NCBI RefSeq assembly: GCF_011762185.1
Contig: NZ_JAASQJ010000002.1
Location: 372,001 to 436,000 of the forward strand
From: Dyadobacter arcticus
GTDB taxonomy: Bacteria; Bacteroidota; Bacteroidia; Cytophagales; Spirosomataceae
Length of the DNA stretch: 64,000 bases
Direction: 5' to 3'
Made by a program: the position numbers and the translations under genes. Below the pieces are notes generated by a model. It searched no databases. It was not told the origin of the DNA and saw nothing but the letters and a program-made list of their open reading frames with translations. Shown here piece by piece: positions 9,593 through 18,354 of the stretch (position 1 is its first letter; each line of letters starts with the position of its first letter).

Positions 9593-9618
9593 ACCGTTCT
9601 TCGGTGATTGCGGATGAA

Positions 9619-10689
9619 TTACCTTTCACTAGCTTTAATCGAAGCCATGTCGATTACAAAACGGTATTTGACATCTCCTTTCAATAACCGCTCGTAAGCC
9701 TCGTTGATTTGCTGGATATCGATCATTTCAATATCGGCAACGATATTATGCTCCGCACAGAAATCAAGCATTTCCTGCGTTTCAGCAATGCCGCCGATCA
9801 TAGAACCTGCGAAGCTTTTACGCCCCTGAATCACACTGAAAGCAGCGACGGGTAGCGGATACTCGGGTGCGCCGACGAGTGCCAGTGAACCGTCTACACG
9901 AAGCAAGTTCAGATAAGCATTGATGTCATGCTGCGCAGAAACGGCATCAATAATGAAGTGCAGCTTTCCTCTGTAAGCCGCCATTTGCTCTTTGTCTTTG
10001 GACAAAACAATCTCGTCCGCGCCCAGGCGTTTGGCCTCGGCAAATTTTGATTCCGAGGTAGTAAAAGCAATTACTTCGGCTCCCATTGCTTTGGCGATCT
10101 TGATGCCCATATGCCCCAAACCTCCAATACCCACAACCCCCACTTTTTTCCCTGGGCCAATGTTCCAGTGACGCAGCGGCGAATATGTTGTGATACCGGC
10201 ACATAGTAAAGGAGCGGCAGCGGCCAGGTCCATATTTTCAGGAATGCGCAACACATAATTTTCATTGACTACAATACTTTCCGAATAGCCGCCAAAAGTG
10301 GGGTTGCCTGGAATGTGCTTGTCAGGCGAATTGTAAGTACCGGTCATCCCCGGTTCGCAAAACTGTTCGAGATCCTCTTTGCAGTATTGGCATTCGCGGC
10401 AGGAATCCACCATGCAGCCTACGCCTACCATGTCTCCCACCTTGAATTTTTGAACATGATCGCCAGCAGTGACAATCCTACCGACAATCTCATGACCCGG
10501 TACGCAGGGATACATGGAAGGCCCCCATTCACTTCTCGCGGTATGCAAATCGGAATGGCAAACCCCACAAAATAATATCTCTATTTCCACATCATGCGGC
10601 GTAGGTTTCCGGCGGCTGATGCCCATTTGGTTTAATGGCGCTTCGGCTGCTTCTGTTCCGTAAGCCTTAATGTTTGTTGTTTCAGTCAT
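9619..10689 (-). CDS. Zinc-dependent NAD(P)H alcohol dehydrogenase (YahK/cinnamyl-alcohol type)
   Basis: This 356-residue medium-chain dehydrogenase has a GroES-like N-domain with the catalytic zinc site CGVCHSDLH (C44) and PGHEIVG (H66, E67). The structural zinc cysteines are C97, C100, C103 and C111. The cofactor loop is GIGGLGHMGIKIAKAMGAEV. This pattern is the YahK/AdhC branch, which interconverts aldehydes and alcohols with NADPH. It is monocistronic, with a 216-base divergent region before the next gene (10690-10905) in which I see no clear promoter. Physiological substrate unknown. Confidence 0.92.
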   Translation of the reverse strand: MTETTNIKAYGTEAAEAPLNQMGISRRKPTPHDVEIEILFCGVCHSDLHTARSEWGPSMYPCVPGHEIVGRIVTAGDHVQKFKVGDMVGVGCMVDSCRECQYCKEDLEQFCEPGMTGTYNSPDKHIPGNPTFGGYSESIVVNENYVLRIPENMDLAAAAPLLCAGITTYSPLRHWNIGPGKKVGVVGIGGLGHMGIKIAKAMGAEVIAFTTSESKFAEAKRLGADEIVLSKDKEQMAAYRGKLHFIIDAVSAQHDINAYLNLLRVDGSLALVGAPEYPLPVAAFSVIQGRKSFAGSMIGGIAETQEMLDFCAEHNIVADIEMIDIQQINEAYERLLKGDVKYRFVIDMASIKASER

Positions 10690-10905
10690 ATCATTAAATA
10701 GTTGAATAATTTAGAGTTGACTCTTACCCATTCCATCTCAATAATGATGCCGCCAGTATCCGGGGATGAGCGTTTCGCGAAATTCTATGGCGAAACCGTA
10801 AAATAAGAATGTCAATCATAATCCCTGCGTAACATTGCTTCACTGCAAAGAGTTAATTATTATTATCATAACGTACCTCATTTAGTAAAAAAAACCTGAG
10901 CGTTT

Positions 10906-11595
10906 ATGAAAAAATATTCGACCATCGGCAAAGCATTTTCTGTTACTACCATCTGTCTTTTAGGCATCGTACTATCCTGTACAGACCACGAGATACCGGA
11001 AGTACCCAATTTTCCAGAATCTGAATGTATGCTCGCAACGAGTGTCACGACACCCCGCACCTACCCCTGCGAATTCAAAATTGAGAAGCTTACATTTTAT
11101 GACAAAAACGGCGCGGTAATCGGCGACGTTACTCCAACTTCCAGTGAAATCACCTTAACCAGATCAGCCGCCAAAGACGATTCTAATCCGTCTGCAGTAG
11201 CATTAAATGAGGTTGGAATATTGGCTTACGACGTGAAAGCAACGATCAGACGCATTGCAACGCCATCATTCCCAGTTGTTTTAGGCTACCAGCTGCGTTA
11301 CACTACCCACCCATCCGGCGTTCTGGCACTGACTACGCCAGGTGAAAGTTATCAGGTCGGCGCATCTGTTCCGCTCGCTATCCCGGTAGGCGGAACCGCC
11401 GAACAGACATTTGAGCTATCCTATCTATACCAGATCGCCAATACCATGTCCGGTTTGAAGCCCGTCACTTTCCGCGGCTTGACAGCCTTTCTAATCTACA
11501 ATGATGCCACCTCCGAAGTACTCGACGGACATCCGAGCGCCATTGGTAATGTCGCTGAAACGTATGTGAAGATTGTTACGAAGTCGGGGGAGTAA
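10906..11595 (+). CDS. Secreted lipoprotein of unknown function
   Basis: This 229-residue protein starts with a lipoprotein signal ending in IVLSC (Cys about residue 26), followed by TDHEIPEVPNFPES. The remainder is rich in beta-strand-forming residues, Thr and Ser, with two further cysteines near residues 41 and 56. I do not recognise a family. It stands alone, with a hairpin terminator about 105 bases after the stop. A surface or periplasmic lipoprotein is the safest statement. Confidence 0.7.
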   Translation: MKKYSTIGKAFSVTTICLLGIVLSCTDHEIPEVPNFPESECMLATSVTTPRTYPCEFKIEKLTFYDKNGAVIGDVTPTSSEITLTRSAAKDDSNPSAVALNEVGILAYDVKATIRRIATPSFPVVLGYQLRYTTHPSGVLALTTPGESYQVGASVPLAIPVGGTAEQTFELSYLYQIANTMSGLKPVTFRGLTAFLIYNDATSEVLDGHPSAIGNVAETYVKIVTKSGE

Positions 11596-11700
11596 AACCG
11601 GAGCGGATTTCATAGAAATGTTTTCTAAAAATATAAATTCGGGCTTTGTTGGTAGGATGGTCACCCGACCCCAATACTGAAGAGCCACTCAGTAAAATTT

Positions 11701-11745
11701 AAACCCAGTGATTGTCCATAAAATGGATAATCACTGGGTTTTTGC
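11701..11745 (+). terminator. Intrinsic terminator after the lipoprotein gene
   Basis: A 19-base arm (11701-11719, AAACCCAGTGATTGTCCAT) pairs with 11723-11741 across an AAA loop, with one G:T-type mismatch, and ends in a T run. It also insulates the histidine kinase gene that starts at 11757. Confidence 0.8.
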
Positions 11746-11756
11746 TATAATCAGGT

Positions 11757-13073
11757 ATGGTATTTATGCACAAAAAAGAACACACCCATATCAATATGCC
11801 AAAACCCAAAACCCAGGACCGATTTGAGGATATTGTAGGCTTCCTCCGTACCAAACGCGAAGCACTATTAAATAACTGGCGTGAAGCCTGTGCGCAGGAT
11901 AAACGTTTGAGCAGTAAGGCCAGCTTTTCGCGTGAAGAATTTAATGACCAGGTACCAGTCCTGCTCAACATTATGGAACAGAGGCTGCTCAGCGAGCCTG
12001 AAACAATCGATGTAATTGAAATTGCGAATGAACACGGACTTCACCGCTGGCAGTCCGGTTATGAGCTTCATGAACTTGTGATTGAATTTGAACATTTGTT
12101 TAAAATATTGCTGGACCAAGTTCACAAGTATGCCGATGATAACCCCAAACTTGATTCCAAAATCATCTTACATATACACCGGGAAATCTTCCGGATCTAC
12201 TCTGATTCCACCGGTGGAAGTGTAACATATTATTATCGCCTCAGACAAACCTCGGCCGCTGAACAAACAGCGAATTTGCAGCATGCGCTCGATCAACTTC
12301 AGCAATTAAGTAAAGCGCGCAATGAGCAGCTGCGGCACAGCTCGCACGATCTGCGATCAAGTTTTAGTGTGTTAATGATGGCTTCTCAGTTATGGGAAAT
12401 ACCGTCGTCCGAAGAGGACCGCTCGCAGCTTATGGACATGCTTAACAGAAATTTGTCTTCGATTCGTGACTTACTTCTGCAACTCACTGATTATTCCAGA
12501 ATTGAAGCGGGCAAGGAACTCCTTCACGTTAAAGAATTTGATGTATCTGAATTATTGAATTCCCTGATAAATAATACGTTACCACTGGCTGAACAAAAGA
12601 AGATCATTCTTGAAGGAGAAGGCCCAAAACATCTGATTGTCAGCAGTGACCCGGTGCAGATACAGCGCGTTTTTCAAAATTTACTGCACAATGCATTAAA
12701 ATATACCGAGTCGGGTGGTGTATACGTGTCGTGGGCGAATGAAAATGATTCGCGGTGGCTACTTAGTATACAGGATACCGGGCCAGGACTTCCCGAAAAC
12801 AGCGCCCTTGCCCTTTTTGCAGAACAATTAAAACCCGCAATACTAACGACGGCCATTCACCAGGAAGGAAAAATGCTACAGCCACCCGCTCCGACTTTGG
12901 CAGAGAAGAAAGAAAACGGGCATTTCAAAGAAAGTGAAGGCTTAGGACTTTTTATTGTGAAAAAAATATGTGAATTGATGAAGGCAACGATGGATATTGA
13001 AAGCAAGAAAGGCCAGGGAACGCTGGTCCGGATTCGCTTTCAGACCCGGCAGGAACCTAATAAGGTTTCGTGA
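11757..13073 (+). CDS. Cytoplasmic sensor histidine kinase with RsbRD-like N-terminal domain
   Basis: This 438-residue protein has no membrane segment. Residues about 20-140 form an alpha-helical domain (RTKREALLNNWREACAQD, LLNIMEQRLL) resembling the RsbRD/heme-sensor-like N-domain. A DHp domain follows with the phospho-acceptor His in RHSSHDLRSSFSV (His197). The ATPase domain shows NLLHNALKYTESG, IQDTGPGLPE and EGLGLFIVKKICELM. The His box is degenerate (SHDLR) but usable. There is no response regulator next to it, so it is an orphan kinase. The ATG at 11757 is used here; MPKPKTQDRF, 13 codons later, is an equally good start. Confidence 0.85.
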   Translation: MVFMHKKEHTHINMPKPKTQDRFEDIVGFLRTKREALLNNWREACAQDKRLSSKASFSREEFNDQVPVLLNIMEQRLLSEPETIDVIEIANEHGLHRWQSGYELHELVIEFEHLFKILLDQVHKYADDNPKLDSKIILHIHREIFRIYSDSTGGSVTYYYRLRQTSAAEQTANLQHALDQLQQLSKARNEQLRHSSHDLRSSFSVLMMASQLWEIPSSEEDRSQLMDMLNRNLSSIRDLLLQLTDYSRIEAGKELLHVKEFDVSELLNSLINNTLPLAEQKKIILEGEGPKHLIVSSDPVQIQRVFQNLLHNALKYTESGGVYVSWANENDSRWLLSIQDTGPGLPENSALALFAEQLKPAILTTAIHQEGKMLQPPAPTLAEKKENGHFKESEGLGLFIVKKICELMKATMDIESKKGQGTLVRIRFQTRQEPNKVS

Positions 13074-13123
13074 TACGATTGCTTACCCGGTCTATTTTGT
13101 ATTTTAAATTATTCTTGAAATCG

Positions 13124-13582
13124 TTACTCTTCACAAAGTTCTTTCAACTTGTCGAGTGCTTTTGGATAGGACTGGTTCATATAGTCTACAAAATCTTCTG
13201 TGGTATCTAAATCAACAATAACGGTTGTAGTCCCATTGTTTTCTTCGAAGGTATAGTTTTCAAATCCGTTTGCCCATTTTTCCACTTCTGGTCCTTCTGT
13301 AACTTCTTTGTCGGCTTTTAAAAGACCATAATGATGAATTGAAACAAATTGGTTGGGAATGTTCTCAACTATCTTGGAAACCATACCTCCTTTTTCTCCT
13401 TTCTCATCTACTCCAACAAATAGAATTTTATTTCCCTTATCCCAAGTTCCTTCATAGGTAGATGTCGGGTTAAACAGAGAAGTCCATTGCTCATAAGTTG
13501 ATTTACTGGTAGTGCCAAGCATAAAATCATATACCTTGGTCACAGGTGCATTGATGTTTACTTCGAATTGTAACTTTTTCAT
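13124..13582 (-). CDS. SRPBCC/AHSA1-like START-fold protein
   Basis: This 152-residue protein begins KKLQFEVNINAPVTKVYDFMLG, the first strand and helix of the SRPBCC fold, and ends with the long C-terminal helix NQSYPKALDKLKELCEE. A conserved middle strand has the family-type IHHYG. These proteins bind small hydrophobic ligands or act as co-chaperone-like regulators; no catalytic residue is evident. It is more AT-rich than the flanking genes. It stands alone, convergent with the kinase gene. Confidence 0.8.
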   Translation of the reverse strand: MKKLQFEVNINAPVTKVYDFMLGTTSKSTYEQWTSLFNPTSTYEGTWDKGNKILFVGVDEKGEKGGMVSKIVENIPNQFVSIHHYGLLKADKEVTEGPEVEKWANGFENYTFEENNGTTTVIVDLDTTEDFVDYMNQSYPKALDKLKELCEE

Positions 13583-13674
13583 AATACTATTTTTTGTTTA
13601 AATTTAAAAAAGAAGTCTACTTGTGGATATACTTATGAGTACTACTAGGCCGTCTCATGAAACGTCGAACAGCT

Positions 13675-14181
13675 TTATACCTTCTCCATTTCCTCAACAG
13701 CCTTCCATCCTTCTTGCGTGATGCCCATGATTTCTGTGGCAACACCCAGGGTTTCGTAGGTGTCGAAGAAAGCCATGCGTGCAATAGGATGATCCACTTC
13801 GCTGATGAGTTTATAACCTTGTTCGCGGAGCTCGCTGGTTACCCGTTCGAAACCGTCGACCGGCAAACGGTAGGCCAGGTGCTGCGTTCCGCCTAATGGA
13901 TACTTAATTAGGTAGTCATGGAACATGCTTTGGCCGGAAAGGGGCTGGACGAGCTCGACAAAGACGCCTCCATTGTAGGTCTGAGTGGTCAGCCATTCGC
14001 CGGGTACGACCTCACCGTGATAGCTCATATTTAAATCCTGTGCGCTGACGTGTTCAGGCTCGGGAAAGCCTGCAACGCCCAGGGCGCCCGAAAGGAATTT
14101 CACCGCGGCTTGAATGTCCCTGACTACCCAGCCAATCTGAGCCAGTTCCAGTCCGGCGATGGTGTTGTTGATATCGTCCAT
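13675..14181 (-). CDS. VOC-superfamily (glyoxalase/bleomycin-resistance-like) protein
   Basis: The 168 residues form two beta-alpha-beta-beta-beta modules. The first starts LELAQIGWVVRDIQAAVKFL and contains FVELVQPLSG; the second contains GTQHLAYRLP and TEIMG. Candidate metal ligands are the His in GTQHLAYR and the Glu in TEIMG. The pattern fits methylmalonyl-CoA-epimerase or glyoxalase relatives, but the substrate is unknown. A lone TACCTTTG box on the reverse strand (14207-14214) may be the -7 element, although I see no matching -33. Confidence 0.8.
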   Translation of the reverse strand: MDDINNTIAGLELAQIGWVVRDIQAAVKFLSGALGVAGFPEPEHVSAQDLNMSYHGEVVPGEWLTTQTYNGGVFVELVQPLSGQSMFHDYLIKYPLGGTQHLAYRLPVDGFERVTSELREQGYKLISEVDHPIARMAFFDTYETLGVATEIMGITQEGWKAVEEMEKV

Positions 14182-14327
14182 GTTTTTCTCTTTGTTTGTT
14201 GTTTAGCAAAGGTAACAGGGAAGGGCTTCCCGCTTCGGGTGTATTCGCGCCAATATGAGGGGCGGTTTACGACTATATTCCCTGATTGACAATATTACCG
14301 ATCAAATGTTATGCAGTTGTAAGCGCA

Positions 14328-14405
14328 TATCCTATTTTACCAAGACTTTTTAAGAAAGAAGTTGGCGTTACCCCTGTGCTGTTTAAGAAGCAGAGCCTTA
14401 ATTAA
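14328..14405 (+). pseudogene. Remnant of an AraC-family regulator C-terminus
   Basis: The forward frame reads YPILPRLFKKEVGVTPVLFKKQ and ends SLN-stop at 14405. This is the recognition-helix and tail signature of AraC regulators (normally YFSRLFKKEVGVTPxEFRKQ). Upstream of 14328 the frame loses all similarity and there is no start codon. It looks like the decayed tail of a gene, fitting the unusually long gene-poor stretch 14182-14532. Confidence 0.6.
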
Positions 14406-14460
14406 AGGGAACGTGGCGACCGATCACCCGCCTTATTGTTAAATAATTGATACTGAGGCT

Positions 14461-14506
14461 AATAAAAAAGAAAAGCAGTGACAAACCGAAGTTTGCTACT
14501 GCTTTT
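14461..14506 (-). terminator. Intrinsic terminator of the TonB receptor gene
   Basis: Read on the reverse strand, AAAAGCAGTAGCAAAC (14491-14506) pairs with 14471-14486 around a TTCG tetraloop and is followed by CTTTTTT. It lies just past the stop of the receptor gene at 14533. Confidence 0.85.
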
Positions 14507-14532
14507 TCTTCTGAACCTTATTAATGTAGCTT

Positions 14533-17094
14533 TTAATATGTAAATCTTACGGTTACTCCGTAGGTGCGCTGGTCGCCCACGATACCTGCGTATTGGCCGT
14601 AACTTCCGGGAGCGATCAGGAGTTGCTCGTAATAATTTTTGTTAAAAATGTTTCGTCCCCATAAGAAAAACGAAAGCCCGTTTGAAGCCCTGAAGCCTAC
14701 ACGTCCATTGGTAAGTGCATAGCCGTCAATGTTCAGGAACTCTGAGGGCGATGGACTTGACGAAAACTCCGAACGATAATATTCATCAATTCCTAAGAAA
14801 TAATTTCCCTTAACACCCACAAATGTTCCTTTGAAAACCACTTCACCGCCTACGGAACCTGCCCATTTGGAGATACCCGGCAGGCTTCCACCGGAGACAT
14901 CTTTGAAGGCCTGGGGACCTCCCACTTCTTCCAACGGCACCGGTGCATTGGCAAACTTCACATATTCACCATCGGTATAAGCTACCGATGCATTCAATGT
15001 CAGCGCACTGAAACGGATGTTACCGTCAATCTCAGCACCCTGCACGCGCACTTTTTCCGCATTGGCAAGATAACCACGGTTTACGCCGGGTTCCGGAGTT
15101 TGCACCTGTGTTTGGTAATCTTCAATGTCGGAACGGAAAAATGTTAAGTTCAGCACTGAATTGCGGGACGGTTTGGTTTTGATACCAACTTCTTTGTGAT
15201 CCACATATTCAGGTTTCACATTGGCCAGGTCGATCAAAATCTTGCCGCTCGCGGTCGGCAAACCACCTACGTTTACTCCAATAGGCTTATAGCCAATGGA
15301 ATAAGTGGCATAGGCATTGAAATTTGCGCTGGCTTTATATTGTAAAGAAAGTTGTCCCGAGAAATTTCCTTTCGCATAATCCGTATTAAAAGCCTGGTTC
15401 GTATACACCCCGTTTTTCAATGCAATCAGGGCAGCATCTGTGGTTTGTAACCCACCATAAGTTACCCTGTTGTAATCAACCACTTTCTTGTCGTAATTGT
15501 AGCGGATACCCGGCAGAATATGCAATTTGTCAACAATTGCCCAATCGGCTTGTGCGAAAACCGCCAAGCTCGTGCTCTTGATTTCGTTGGTGGTGCGGAT
15601 ACCGAAATTGTCGAACAAGCCCTCCGTTTTCCAAAGTGCACTTGTGGAGCTTTGTGCAAACCTCCATTGTGCCGAACCGGCTTCTTCCGTTTGTACCGGA
15701 TCGGATGTCAGATCCTGCCAAAGGCCGAAAACACCGACCACGCCGCTTAATTTCGGCGATATTTTTCCTGAATACCGTATTTCCTGCGACCATTGGTCGT
15801 GTTTTGAATTACCTGAGGAAATTGTAAATACAGGCAAACCGATGTAATCCCTGTCATTCAACGGCGTCCATTTCCAGTACCGCCAGGCAGAAGTGGAGGT
15901 TAATGTTCCGTTTCCAATTTTAATATCAGCGTTTACCGAAACGCCGCCTAACTGGTTATCCGCTTTCGAAGGCGTATCAAGATCTACAATACGATCGAAC
16001 GCACTTTTGTAAGGAAGTGAATAATTCAGATCAGAAATAATATTGTTGAATTGTCTGTAATCAGCCCTTTTTGTTTTTACTACACCAGCCACAGGCCAAC
16101 CGTAACCCGTCGGTTTCTGATCCGAAATATCCCCGATCAAAGTGATATTGACTTTTTCCGTCGGCGCAAACAGCAGCTGACCTCTTACACCAATGTTGTT
16201 AATGTCGTTGATCGGCAATTGGGTATGCGCATTAAAAAACGTTCCGTTACGCTGTGTACCCGTGAAAGAAACGCGTGCAGCGAGTTTTTTGCTCAGTGGC
16301 CCGGTGACCGACGCTTTTGCCTGAACATAACCCAGGTTACCATAGCTTAACTCAAAGTTGCCGCCGGGCGTGAAGCTGGCAGCCCGCGTGGTAATGTTGA
16401 ATGCGCCTGCCGTTGTATTTTTTCCAAAAAGTGTTCCCTGTGGTCCGCGCAAGACCTCAATGCGCTCAATATCAATAAAATCAAGTGCGGTGGCAGCCGG
16501 ACGGGCATAATAAACACCATCCACATAAAAACCCACACCCGGATCCACACCATCATTGGTCAATCCATAGGTCGAGCCTAATCCGCGAATGTTCAATGTT
16601 GTATTACGTGCATTGGAAGCATATAACTGTACAGATGGCACCAGTTCTTTCAGACGGTTCACATTAAACGCCCCGGCATCTTCGGCCCTTTGCCCGCCAA
16701 TTACGGAAATAGGTATCGGTACTTCCTGAGCAGATTCCTGACGACGGCGGGAGGAAATCACAACATCTTCCAGCTGTGTATTATTCACTTCCAGCTTGAT
16801 TTCAACCTTGCTATCATTGATCAAAACTTCCCTTTTAAGGTATCCAACGTACGATACGATGAGGGTAAATGGTAATTTCTGGCCAGTAACCAGGCTGAAT
16901 TCGCCGTTTGCATCCGTCACGTCCCCATTGGTCGTGCCTTTAATGGTAATCGTCGCGCCAACCAAGGGTTCGTTGGAGGTGGCATCCAGAACTTTTCCGG
17001 TTACCGTTGCATTGATTGTGGCATCCTGTGCGGATAGAAATAGAGGAAAGAAAAGTGCTCCTATTAAAATGGCTGACTTTAAAAAATGGTTCAT
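14533..17094 (-). CDS. TonB-dependent outer membrane receptor (siderophore/vitamin type)
   Basis: This 853-residue protein has a signal peptide (residues 1-22) and a carboxypeptidase-regulatory-like domain (about 27-105: VTGKVLDATSNEPLVGATI). A plug domain follows (about 115-235: EVPIPISVIGGQRAED, IDIERIEVLRGPQGTLFGKNTTAGAFNI), then a 22-strand-type barrel ending GVTVRFTY. The plug is of the CirA/FepA/FecA type, not SusC, and the pattern resembles receptors for ferric siderophores or complex organic compounds. There is no SusD next to it. It is monocistronic, with a TTCG-loop terminator. A lone TATATTTG on the reverse strand lies 122 bases upstream. The substrate is not predictable. Confidence 0.93.
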   Translation of the reverse strand: MNHFLKSAILIGALFFPLFLSAQDATINATVTGKVLDATSNEPLVGATITIKGTTNGDVTDANGEFSLVTGQKLPFTLIVSYVGYLKREVLINDSKVEIKLEVNNTQLEDVVISSRRRQESAQEVPIPISVIGGQRAEDAGAFNVNRLKELVPSVQLYASNARNTTLNIRGLGSTYGLTNDGVDPGVGFYVDGVYYARPAATALDFIDIERIEVLRGPQGTLFGKNTTAGAFNITTRAASFTPGGNFELSYGNLGYVQAKASVTGPLSKKLAARVSFTGTQRNGTFFNAHTQLPINDINNIGVRGQLLFAPTEKVNITLIGDISDQKPTGYGWPVAGVVKTKRADYRQFNNIISDLNYSLPYKSAFDRIVDLDTPSKADNQLGGVSVNADIKIGNGTLTSTSAWRYWKWTPLNDRDYIGLPVFTISSGNSKHDQWSQEIRYSGKISPKLSGVVGVFGLWQDLTSDPVQTEEAGSAQWRFAQSSTSALWKTEGLFDNFGIRTTNEIKSTSLAVFAQADWAIVDKLHILPGIRYNYDKKVVDYNRVTYGGLQTTDAALIALKNGVYTNQAFNTDYAKGNFSGQLSLQYKASANFNAYATYSIGYKPIGVNVGGLPTASGKILIDLANVKPEYVDHKEVGIKTKPSRNSVLNLTFFRSDIEDYQTQVQTPEPGVNRGYLANAEKVRVQGAEIDGNIRFSALTLNASVAYTDGEYVKFANAPVPLEEVGGPQAFKDVSGGSLPGISKWAGSVGGEVVFKGTFVGVKGNYFLGIDEYYRSEFSSSPSPSEFLNIDGYALTNGRVGFRASNGLSFFLWGRNIFNKNYYEQLLIAPGSYGQYAGIVGDQRTYGVTVRFTY

Positions 17095-17215
17095 GCTATT
17101 GTATTGGTGGTGTTAATGTTTTTGTGGTTTTTATTAGGCAACATCATTCCGCCGACAACAATAATTCGTGATACGCATAACTGATTGCATTAGGGGAGTT
17201 TGACTTGCTTGGCCA

Positions 17216-17302
17216 CAAATATATAAAAAACATTAACTATATAGAGTTTGTAGGATAATAAATTATTTTCCGCATTCCTCATGGTCTGAAATGATAATTA
17301 TC
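17216..17302 (-). promoter_or_regulatory. Putative control region of the TonB receptor gene
   Basis: On the reverse strand TATATTTG (17216-17223) matches the Bacteroidota -7 box, though no TTG is correctly spaced. Upstream lie the perfect palindrome GATAATTATC (17293-17302) and a GGATAATAAATTATT stretch near 17253. GATAAT units recall Fur boxes, which would suit an iron-complex receptor, but this is only suggestive. Confidence 0.3.
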
Positions 17303-17325
17303 CTAAAACTATACTGTAAACGCAC

Positions 17326-17994
17326 CTAACGGGCGCTTTTCGGCATTTTGAATCCTACCAGAACCAACCATATAAAGCCTGGGAACCTGATTAACGGAAT
17401 GAGGGGTAGCAACTTAGGAAATATCATGCTCAAACAACTCAGTTCCCCGACTAAGGCCAGGATAATTCCCGCAATAGCCATCCATTTTGGAAGTGTTTTC
17501 ATAAATAAGCTGGTCACCGCAATGCCTGCAATCAACAGACCCAACAAAACGGAATAGCCCACACCACCAATAATAAATACCAGATAATACAATGTGTGAA
17601 TGACCTGATCATAAGCAGAAAGCTCCGGCACTGTCATGACCCACAGCAAAAACGAAGACAATATCAGGTTCACGGCAGCCGTAAAACCACCAAAAAGCGC
17701 AATGTGTTTTCCCGCAGCATTGGAACCTAGAAAACCCATTCTGCTGACTACCGAAGCCGTAAAGATGCCCAGTGGTATGGCGGAACAAAACTGGAAAAAA
17801 GCACACATTAATACATCATCACGCTGATTGTGAAAGTATTGGAGGATTGTGGATGCGGACTCCCACGGTCCCGGATAATAAGGCGGAACACCTGTCAGCG
17901 AAATGACAAAGCACAACCCGGTAATAAATAATAACATAAAAAGAGTGGCAAGCAGTCCTAAATGCGGCCCCTTGTGACGGATGGTTGTTTCCAT
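17326..17994 (-). CDS. Multi-pass inner membrane protein
   Basis: I place the start at the ATG at 17994 (METTIRHKGPHLGLL), because the 14 upstream codons overlap the operator. The 222-residue product has about six hydrophobic helices (near 14-36, 60-82, 95-117, 128-152, 157-175, 183-212 of this frame). The C-terminal segment contains IRFPGFIWLVLVGFKMPKS. I do not recognise a family with confidence. It lies downstream of a winged-helix regulator and has its own copy of that regulator's putative operator 31 bases before the start, so it is likely a regulated target. Confidence 0.75.
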   Translation of the reverse strand: METTIRHKGPHLGLLATLFMLLFITGLCFVISLTGVPPYYPGPWESASTILQYFHNQRDDVLMCAFFQFCSAIPLGIFTASVVSRMGFLGSNAAGKHIALFGGFTAAVNLILSSFLLWVMTVPELSAYDQVIHTLYYLVFIIGGVGYSVLLGLLIAGIAVTSLFMKTLPKWMAIAGIILALVGELSCLSMIFPKLLPLIPLIRFPGFIWLVLVGFKMPKSAR

Positions 17995-18024
17995 AAGTTT
18001 AGTAATGTTTAGTTTGTAAATAAT

Positions 18025-18047
18025 TTTAGTTTGCAATACAAACTAAA
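18025..18047 (-). promoter_or_regulatory. Operator 1 of the winged-helix regulator (palindrome)
   Basis: TTTAGTTTG (18025-18033) and CAAACTAAA (18039-18047) form a perfect 9-base inverted repeat with a 5-base spacer, 31 bases upstream of the membrane-protein start at 17994. An extra half-site, AGTTTG, lies at 18011-18016. It matches operator 2 (18957-18983) at 20 of 23 positions when the two are read in opposite orientation. Confidence 0.7.
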
Positions 18048-18060
18048 AGGGTAAAAAAAT

Positions 18061-18354
18061 TTAGAGATTAAGATATTTTTTGATTGCTTCTACATAGGTT
18101 TCAAAGGCTTCCTGACCTTTGGCTGTAAGCGTGCAAAGCGTAAGCGGATAATTGCCCCTGAATGTTTTTTCGACATGAATGTAACCTTCATCTTTCAATC
18201 GCTTCAGCTGATGACTCAAATTCCCCTGCGTCGTCCGGGTCGCTTCCATTAAAGTGTTGAAATCGGCCTGTTTCACTTTTACCAGAATCGAAACAACCGC
18301 CAGTCTCACGGGGGTATTGAGCACCGGGTCAAGGTCTGCAAACGTATCAGCCAT
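18061..18354 (-). CDS. Winged-helix transcriptional regulator (MarR/ArsR-like, HTH_34 type)
   Basis: The true start is the ATG at 18354 (MADTFADLDPVLNTPVRLAV); the longer frame upstream is a shadow of the membrane gene. The 97 residues form one winged-helix domain. The helix-turn-helix is VKQADFNTLMEATRTTQGNLSHQLKRL and the wing is YIHVEKTFRGNYPLTLCTLT. The start codon overlaps the stop of the upstream membrane gene by one base, so the two are coupled. Regulators of this size often control a small membrane-protein operon. Twin palindromes before both membrane genes are its probable binding sites. Confidence 0.88.
   Translation of the reverse strand: MADTFADLDPVLNTPVRLAVVSILVKVKQADFNTLMEATRTTQGNLSHQLKRLKDEGYIHVEKTFRGNYPLTLCTLTAKGQEAFETYVEAIKKYLNL

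Noticed and set aside
14161..14220. Lone TACCTTTG box upstream of the VOC gene as a promoter
   Set aside because: It matches the -7 consensus, but the nearest possible -33 lies 36 bases away, too far for a Bacteroidota promoter, so it was not listed as one.
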